From Shimia thalassica (GTDB lineage: Bacteria; Pseudomonadota; Alphaproteobacteria; Rhodobacterales; Rhodobacteraceae): a DNA stretch of 64,000 nt. Where the stretch lies: the NCBI RefSeq assembly GCF_001458215.1, contig NZ_CYTW01000005.1, forward strand, positions 1-64,000, written 5' to 3'. The notes beneath the pieces were generated by a model, which saw only the letters and a list, made by a program, of their open reading frames with translations, had not been told where the DNA came from and did no database searches. A program made the translations under genes and the position numbers. Below, piece by piece: positions 61,721 to 64,000 of the stretch (position 1 is its first letter; the number at the start of each line of letters is the position of its first letter).

Positions 61721-62367
61721 GTTGTTTCCCCGTGATTGCAGATGCGCTCTGCTTTTTGACGCATCACCTCGGCCCATCGCGACGCCGAAACACATGCTTC
61801 GGGGGAGGTGTTTTCGGCCAGCAAGAGGATCACAAATACCTGTTCGCCGTCGAGGTCCGAGACCAGCAAACGGATGTCCGTTCCCGCGTGGTTCACCGCG
61901 AGACCACTATCGACGTCTGTTGCCTGAGTGGCTTCTCGGACAGATGTTTCATCAGCTGCAACAACCAGAGAGCGCAGCGGTTTGTACCCCTCAAAGAAAA
62001 CGGGCTCTTCATCCGGCAATTCGTCGGCAACCCAGATGACGCCACCGCTTTCCTTGGCTTGGCGGGGATTACATTTGATCGCGGACGGAGGTGTCAGATT
62101 TGGATGCGCCGGAATATGGGTGCAGGATCCGTCATCTGCAAAACGCCAGCCGTGATAGATGCAAGACAGCGTCTCGCCTCTTACAAACCCGTGTGACAGG
62201 CGCATGCCACGGTGCGGGCAGCGATCGCCATTGGCGCTCAGATGTCCGGATTGTGTGCGCCAAACAGCGATAGGTCCCGAAGACAGCTTTGCGGGAATGA
62301 CCGTACCGGGCGGGACATCGGATGACAGGGCGACAGGTGTCCAGGGCAGCGAAAGTGTGTGCGTCAT
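61717..62367 (-). CDS. Rieske 2Fe-2S half of a split oxygenase
   Basis: A 216-residue protein with an N-terminal Rieske domain: C50-P-H52 and C69-IY-H72 in RCPHRGMRLSHG and LSCIYHGWRF. Residues 120-216 (PLRSLVVAADETSVREATQ, VNHAGTDIRLLVSDLDGEQVFVILLLAE) have no iron-site motif and do not resemble an oxygenase catalytic domain. So it is an electron carrier or regulatory half. It opens the nine-gene operon and overlaps the catalytic half (ATGA). AAGGGAACC lies about ten bases upstream of the ATG at 62367. No reductase gene is in the operon. Confidence 0.85.
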   Translation of the reverse strand: MTHTLSLPWTPVALSSDVPPGTVIPAKLSSGPIAVWRTQSGHLSANGDRCPHRGMRLSHGFVRGETLSCIYHGWRFADDGSCTHIPAHPNLTPPSAIKCNPRQAKESGGVIWVADELPDEEPVFFEGYKPLRSLVVAADETSVREATQATDVDSGLAVNHAGTDIRLLVSDLDGEQVFVILLLAENTSPEACVSASRWAEVMRQKAERICNHGETT

Positions 62368-62588
62368 TGATGTGGTTCCCTTGTCTTCAGCCGGACCGAA
62401 CGGGCGCACTTCAAAGATTGAAATGGTGGTCTGCCGACGCGACAGACCAGTTCCCCTGTGGGGACCAGCAGAATGACTAGAGGTCAGAAAACGCGTGTTG
62501 GAAAACAGCAGTGGGCACAAATGAGGGCCCTTGTCACAGGACTGTCGAAAGCGGTGCTTACTATTTTGGCGGTGCGATTATTTAATAG

Positions 62589-62855
62589 TCAGAGAGAGGG
62601 CGCTTCGTGGGCGCGATCAATCGAATCGACCCACACATCCATCGGTCCAAGCAAGCAGCCAACTTCCAAAGCATCGATAAGTTCGGCCGGACCCTGCACT
62701 TCGAGTTCGATCCTTTCAGGGCTCACAAAAGTGTGTCGGGACAACAGGCCCAACCGACGAGCGTGCCGCTCGATCCACGGAATAAAGGACGGGCCAGCCA
62801 GCTGTCCTTGGATAACCAGCACCTGATTTTCGATTTGTGTGGGTTCTGTTCGCAT
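62589..62855 (-). CDS. Acylphosphatase-fold protein, catalytic residues not conserved
   Basis: An 88-residue protein with the outline of an acylphosphatase: VIQGQLAGPSFIPWIERHARRLGL, then a beta strand ERIELEVQGPAELIDALEVGC, LLGPMDVWVDSI. In active enzymes the first loop reads GVGFR and an asparagine follows later; here the arginine position is isoleucine and RHTFVSPE replaces the asparagine region. So hydrolysis of acyl phosphates is doubtful. It stands between the oxygenase operon and a TonB-family gene on the same strand. Confidence 0.65.
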   Translation of the reverse strand: MRTEPTQIENQVLVIQGQLAGPSFIPWIERHARRLGLLSRHTFVSPERIELEVQGPAELIDALEVGCLLGPMDVWVDSIDRAHEAPSL

Positions 62856-62975
62856 AGGAAAATCCTAGGATCAAATCCGCCACCATGCCAGCAAGATTTG
62901 AGAAAGAACCGATTGGGGTGTGCCAGATGGGCCGCTTGAGTGGGGCAGGATAGGCTGGCTTGTGAAAGCGGCTGC

Positions 62976-64000
62976 TTATTGCGCGCGGTACGCAAATGAC
63001 AGTTGGCGTCGCACACCGTTCGGCGGCTTCGGGAAGGGCGCGGCGCTTTGGATCTGGATGCGCGCGGCACGGTTTACGTCAGCACTGCCGGAACTGTCGA
63101 TAACCTCGACCCAATTGAGCGACCCGTCCGGGTTTATTTCAAACAATACGCGCGCAAATCCGGGTGTTTTGACGTGGACAGGACGGGTGCGGTTGAGGTG
63201 GACAAGCACGCGCCCCGCATAATTAGTGGTGTCCGCATTGCCCGGGCCGCGGGAGTTGGCGGCCGAGCCGGACTGGATGCCAAAACCGCCAACTGTGGCG
63301 AGTGAGCCTTCGCGTTTGAAGGTTTCCAGCGGCGACTCAATACTTTGAGTCGGGTTGCGCAGGTTTTCAAACCCGTCGTCCAATCCGGGAAACAAAGGCT
63401 TGGGCGCGTCTTCTGCGCTGTCCTCAAGTGGCTCTTCCGGGGCGTTTTCGGGTGGGTCGACAGGATCGGGGTCTGCGATGGTTTCCGTTTCCGGCTCGGA
63501 CAACGGCGTGACGGGCGCAATCGGCAACAGGGTTTCCGGCAGGGATGCGATAACGTCTTCAACCGGCTCTGTTGGTTCGGTCGGGACCGGCGGCGTGGGG
63601 GCTTGTGACAGCACGGGATCGACCGCTTCAACTGTGTCCGTTTCCACTCCCAAAGTTGGTGGTGTGTCATTCTGCGGAGGCACCGGTTCGGCGTCGTCGG
63701 GTTGGGCTGTCGGTTCCGTGATGTCCGGTTCGGGCACAAAATCACCGTCAGTCCCCGCAAGTGGAACCGGCTCTACGAGTTGTGCCGTGCCAGTGTCCGG
63801 TGCAAAGGACTCTTGCGGGTTTTCAGACGCGACAAGCACTTCGGTTTCGGGGACGGTTGCTTCGCTTGGCGGGGGCACGGGTTCAACAGGTTGTTCCTGT
63901 TCGGGTTCGGGGGCTTGTTCCGGCTCAACAGCTTCCTCGACGATCTCTGCGATGTCTTCAAACGCGTTGCCCAGAGCCACGGCATTTCCTGTCGTTTCTG
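62976..64000 (-). CDS. TonB-family protein, C-terminal part (runs past window edge)
   Basis: At least 340 residues; the reading frame stays open to the window end (ETTGNAVALGNAFEDIAEI), so the start and membrane anchor are outside. A long proline- and glutamate-rich region spans most of the visible part, as expected for a periplasm-spanning linker, followed by a TonB-like C-terminal domain (YAGRVLVHLNRTRP, GFARVLFEINPDGSLNWVEV, AARIQIQSAAPFPKPP). It would couple inner-membrane proton force to outer-membrane receptors. ExbB/ExbD, if linked, lie further right. Confidence 0.75.
   Translation of the reverse strand, partial: ETTGNAVALGNAFEDIAEIVEEAVEPEQAPEPEQEQPVEPVPPPSEATVPETEVLVASENPQESFAPDTGTAQLVEPVPLAGTDGDFVPEPDITEPTAQPDDAEPVPPQNDTPPTLGVETDTVEAVDPVLSQAPTPPVPTEPTEPVEDVIASLPETLLPIAPVTPLSEPETETIADPDPVDPPENAPEEPLEDSAEDAPKPLFPGLDDGFENLRNPTQSIESPLETFKREGSLATVGGFGIQSGSAANSRGPGNADTTNYAGRVLVHLNRTRPVHVKTPGFARVLFEINPDGSLNWVEVIDSSGSADVNRAARIQIQSAAPFPKPPNGVRRQLSFAYRAQ

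Noticed and set aside
60875-62367. Sequencing frameshift splitting one ordinary Rieske oxygenase gene
   Set aside because: The catalytic half has its own complete N-terminal strand set (residues 1-40) and the Rieske half has a further 95-residue domain, so joining them would not restore a normal oxygenase.

Overview
The window looks like a chromosome segment of a Roseobacter-group alphaproteobacterium (Rhodobacteraceae). The best single pointer is a DUF1127 gene followed by eight stem-loops carrying CCTCCTCCC in their loops, the layout of the CcaF1-CcsR locus known from Rhodobacter. An aa3-type ctaD with FNR-like boxes, a cytochrome c2, small overlapping operons and a BMP-type nucleobase transporter fit the same group. 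No plasmid or phage replication genes are seen.

Layout. 1-13.5 kb is housekeeping: the start of pyruvate carboxylase, a rhodanese, an FMN hydroxy-acid dehydrogenase, UvrD/PcrA helicase, the DUF1127-CcsR small RNA locus, the Mrp Fe-S ATPase, ctaD, a PEP mutase/isocitrate lyase relative, cytochrome c2, an Lrp/LysE pair, lipB and tRNA-Leu(GAG). 13.9-18.5 kb holds an RTX-type secreted protein and a divergent fatty-acyl-AMP ligase/acyl carrier protein pair. 18.5-25.9 kb is a tight cell-envelope/replication operon (SPOR lipoprotein, D,D-carboxypeptidase, tmk, holB, tatD, MBL hydrolase, AEC permease) ending at tRNA-Ser(TGA).

25.9-46.6 kb is accessory. It contains a truncated serine recombinase, an intact IS6-type element, an IS3 remnant, an 1108-residue STAND/TPR-like protein of unknown role, and then a co-directional seven-gene cluster (31.7-38.5 kb) that looks like an uncharacterised amino-acid-derived biosynthetic pathway: PduX-like GHMP kinase, SbnA-like PLP enzyme, ATP-grasp ligase, argininosuccinate-lyase-like enzyme, archaeal-type D-aminoacyl-tRNA deacylase relative, formyltransferase-like protein and a 65-residue unknown protein. 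More IS6 copies in successive stages of decay and a 1777-residue RTX protein follow.

46.6-53.8 kb is a peptide-type ABC transporter with a fused double ATPase, an XRE-cupin regulator and an M24 peptidase. 54.2-62.4 kb is a nine-gene minus-strand operon: a split Rieske oxygenase (Rieske ferredoxin-like half and a catalytic half lacking the cluster), a GST, an 8-oxoguanine-deaminase-type amidohydrolase and a complete BMP-type nucleobase ABC importer. Together they suggest uptake and oxidation of a purine-like compound, with a strong architectural resemblance to the NdmC/NdmD/NdmE methylxanthine demethylase. An acylphosphatase-like protein and the C-terminal part of a TonB-family protein close the window.

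All functional statements come from reading motifs and gene order; no similarity search was run.
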